Part shown: in pieces, positions 5,144 to 7,039 of the stretch
Numbering within the stretch: position 1 is the first letter of the stretch
How the letters are laid out: every line of letters starts with the position of its first letter
Assembly (NCBI GenBank): GCA_017940085.1
Contig: JAGAZK010000018.1
Coordinates: 1-7,039 of the forward strand
Length of the DNA stretch: 7,039 nucleotides
Reading direction: 5' to 3'
Source: Campylobacter sp.
GTDB lineage: Bacteria > Campylobacterota > Campylobacteria > Campylobacterales > Campylobacteraceae
The notes under the pieces: generated by a model
What the model was told of the DNA's origin: nothing
The model's database searches: none
What the model saw: only the letters and a program-made list of their open reading frames with translations
Program-made: the position numbers and the translations under genes

Positions 5144-7039
5144 ATGTCAGATCAAATTTCAATTCAAGATCAAGATATAAAATCAATAGATGTAGAAGAT
5201 TCTATAAAAACAAGCTACTTAGATTATTCGATGAGTGTTATTATCGGAAGAGCGCTTCCAGATGCTAGAGATGGGCTAAAACCAGTTCATCGCCGCATAC
5301 TTTATACTATGAACAATATCGGCGTAGGCAGTAGAAGCAAACATGTAAAATCAGCTAGAATCGTTGGGGACGCTATGGGTAAATACCACCCACACGGAGA
5401 TTATGCTATTTATGATGCTTTGGTTCGTATGGCTCAAAGCTTTTCAATGAGAATTCCGACAGTCGATGGTCAAGGAAATTTTGGTTCAGTAGATGGAGAC
5501 GGTGCTGCTGCTATGCGTTATACTGAAGCTAGAATGACAAATTTAGCTGAAGAGCTTTTGCACGATTTAGATAAAGAAACGGTTGATTTTATACCAAATT
5601 ATGATGATAGTTTGACTGAACCTGATGTTTTGCCAACTAGAGTGCCAAATTTGTTATTAAATGGCTCAAGCGGTATTGCTGTAGGTATGGCTACAAACAT
5701 ACCACCACATAGTTTAGATGAGCTAATAGACGGACTTTTGTTGTTGCTTGAAGACAAAGAAGCAGATTTAGAAAGCGTTATGAATTGTATAAAAGGTCCC
5801 GATTTCCCGACTGGCGGCATAATTTATGGCAAAAAGGGCATTATTGAAGCTTATCGCACGGGTAGGGGTCGTATAAGACTAAGAGCCAAAACTCACATAG
5901 AAAATAAACCAAACAAAGATGTAATCGTAGTAGATGAGCTCCCATATCAAGTAAATAAAGCCAAACTTCACTCTGACATCGCAGATCTAGTCAAAAATAA
6001 GCAATTAGAAGGTATAAGCGAGATTAGAGACGAGAGCGATAGAGACGGCATTCGTCTTGTGATTGAGTTAAAAAGAGATGCGATGAGTGAGATTGTGCTA
6101 AACAATCTATTTAAATCCACTCAAATGGAAGTAACTTTTGGCATTATTATGCTCGCAATCAACAATAAAGAGCCAAAAATATTTAATTTAATCGAGCTTT
6201 TAAATTTATTTTTGGGTCATAGAAAAACAGTTATTATTCGCCGCACGATTTTTGAACTCCAAAAAGCAAGAGCTAGAGCACATATTTTAGAAGGTCTTAA
6301 AATCGCACTTGATAATATCGATGAAGTTGTCGAGCTTATCAAAACAAGTGCTGATGTAGCAAGTGCAAAAGAAAGCTTAATGGCTAAATTTAATTTAAGT
6401 GAAGCCCAAAGTGTTGCGATTTTGGATATGCGTTTGGCTAGACTTACAGGACTTGAGAGAGATAAATTAGAAGCAGAATTAAAAGATCTATTAAAACTAA
6501 TTGCCGAACTTGATGCAATCTTGAAAAGCGAAGAAAAAATAGAAAAAATCATAAAAGAAGAATTGCTAGATATTAAGAGCAAATTTAAGTGCCCTAGAAT
6601 TACTGAAATTGTCGATGATTACAATGATATTGACATAGAAGATCTAATACCAAATGAAAATATGGTAGTTACTATTACTCATCGTGGTTATATTAAACGA
6701 GTTCCGTCTAAAAGTTACGAAAAACAAAAACGAGGTGGCAAAGGCAAAGTTGCTGTAACTACTTATGATGATGATTTTATTGAAAGCTTCTTTACTTGTA
6801 TGAGTCATGATACTTTGATGTTTGTAACAGATCGCGGTCAATTATACTGGCTAAAAGTCTATAAAATACCTGAGGGATCACGCACAGCAAAAGGCAAAGC
6901 TGTTGTAAATTTAATCCAGCTCCAAGAAGGCGAAAAAATCAAAGCTATCATTCCTACGACTGATTTTGATGAAAGCAAATCTTTAGCATTTTTCACTAAA
7001 AATGGTATCGTAAAACGAACAAATTTAAATGAATTTAAA
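5144..7039 (+). CDS. gyrA: DNA gyrase subunit A, N-terminal 632 residues, cut by window edge
   Basis: The breakage-reunion subunit of DNA gyrase, which with GyrB introduces negative supercoils and is the target of quinolones. The frame is open from the ATG at 5144 (AAGGA at 5134-5138) to the window end; about 230 C-terminal residues are missing relative to the usual length near 860. Landmarks: the conserved LKPVHRRILY (45-54), the quinolone-resistance region KSARIVGDAMGKYHPHGD (69-86), and the catalytic tyrosine Y126 next to R125 in AAAMRYTEA (121-129). The coiled-coil arm lies at roughly 355-495. The GyrA box QKRGGKG (528-534) opens the DNA-wrapping C-terminal domain; the common form is QRRGGKG. 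Residue 87 (codon 5402-5404, TAT) is tyrosine where E. coli has S83 and C. jejuni T86, while D91 is normal. Identification is secure. Confidence 0.98.
   Translation, partial: MSDQISIQDQDIKSIDVEDSIKTSYLDYSMSVIIGRALPDARDGLKPVHRRILYTMNNIGVGSRSKHVKSARIVGDAMGKYHPHGDYAIYDALVRMAQSFSMRIPTVDGQGNFGSVDGDGAAAMRYTEARMTNLAEELLHDLDKETVDFIPNYDDSLTEPDVLPTRVPNLLLNGSSGIAVGMATNIPPHSLDELIDGLLLLLEDKEADLESVMNCIKGPDFPTGGIIYGKKGIIEAYRTGRGRIRLRAKTHIENKPNKDVIVVDELPYQVNKAKLHSDIADLVKNKQLEGISEIRDESDRDGIRLVIELKRDAMSEIVLNNLFKSTQMEVTFGIIMLAINNKEPKIFNLIELLNLFLGHRKTVIIRRTIFELQKARARAHILEGLKIALDNIDEVVELIKTSADVASAKESLMAKFNLSEAQSVAILDMRLARLTGLERDKLEAELKDLLKLIAELDAILKSEEKIEKIIKEELLDIKSKFKCPRITEIVDDYNDIDIEDLIPNENMVVTITHRGYIKRVPSKSYEKQKRGGKGKVAVTTYDDDFIESFFTCMSHDTLMFVTDRGQLYWLKVYKIPEGSRTAKGKAVVNLIQLQEGEKIKAIIPTTDFDESKSLAFFTKNGIVKRTNLNEFK

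Noticed and set aside
6217..6582. Minus-strand open frame opposite the gyrA coiled-coil region
   Set aside because: Ser/Leu-rich antisense translation of a helical gyrA segment, with no start signals.
6725..6745. GyrA box variant QKRGGKG as an anomaly
   Set aside because: Lys for Arg at the second position is conservative and, as I recall, is also found in other Campylobacter GyrA proteins.

Overview
The window reads as chromosomal DNA of an epsilonproteobacterium (Campylobacterota), most likely a Campylobacter. The DNA is AT-rich, the hexamer aaattt is abundant, and gene starts carry AAGGA-type ribosome binding sites. Candidate promoters have a TAAAAT or TATAAT -10 box, and the GyrA protein is very close to what I remember of Campylobacter jejuni GyrA. 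GyrA residue numbering (key residues 87 and 91) fits C. fetus or Helicobacter numbering better than C. jejuni. The species call is inference.

Layout. Positions 1-329 (minus strand) hold the first 109 codons of a GHKL-fold ATPase that runs off the window. Positions 417-1546 (minus) hold an lrgA-lrgB type membrane protein pair with an ATGA overlap. Positions 1559-1867 are a non-coding stretch of about 310 bases packed with repeats: two copies of a TGTCAT...GTATCT element, a large 23-bp inverted repeat, and a 24-base palindrome that includes the prs stop codon. Positions 1868-2794 (minus) are prs. A 101-base divergent promoter region follows. Positions 2896-5072 (plus) hold pyrB and pyrC, overlapping by one base. 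A hairpin and a promoter lead into gyrA, which starts at 5144 and is cut off by the window end after 632 codons.

How the genes work together. prs makes PRPP. pyrB and pyrC catalyse the second and third steps of de novo pyrimidine synthesis, which later consumes PRPP at the orotate step, so the divergent prs/pyrBC block is metabolically coherent. gyrA is an ordinary neighbour. lrgAB belongs to a family of membrane proteins linked to holin-like activity or to export and import of small organic acids, and its role here is unknown. The GHKL ATPase is the only clearly accessory-looking gene.

I do not see a complete new system. The points most worth a second look are the truncated GHKL ATPase, the tyrosine at the quinolone-resistance position of GyrA, and the repeat cluster between prs and lrgA.
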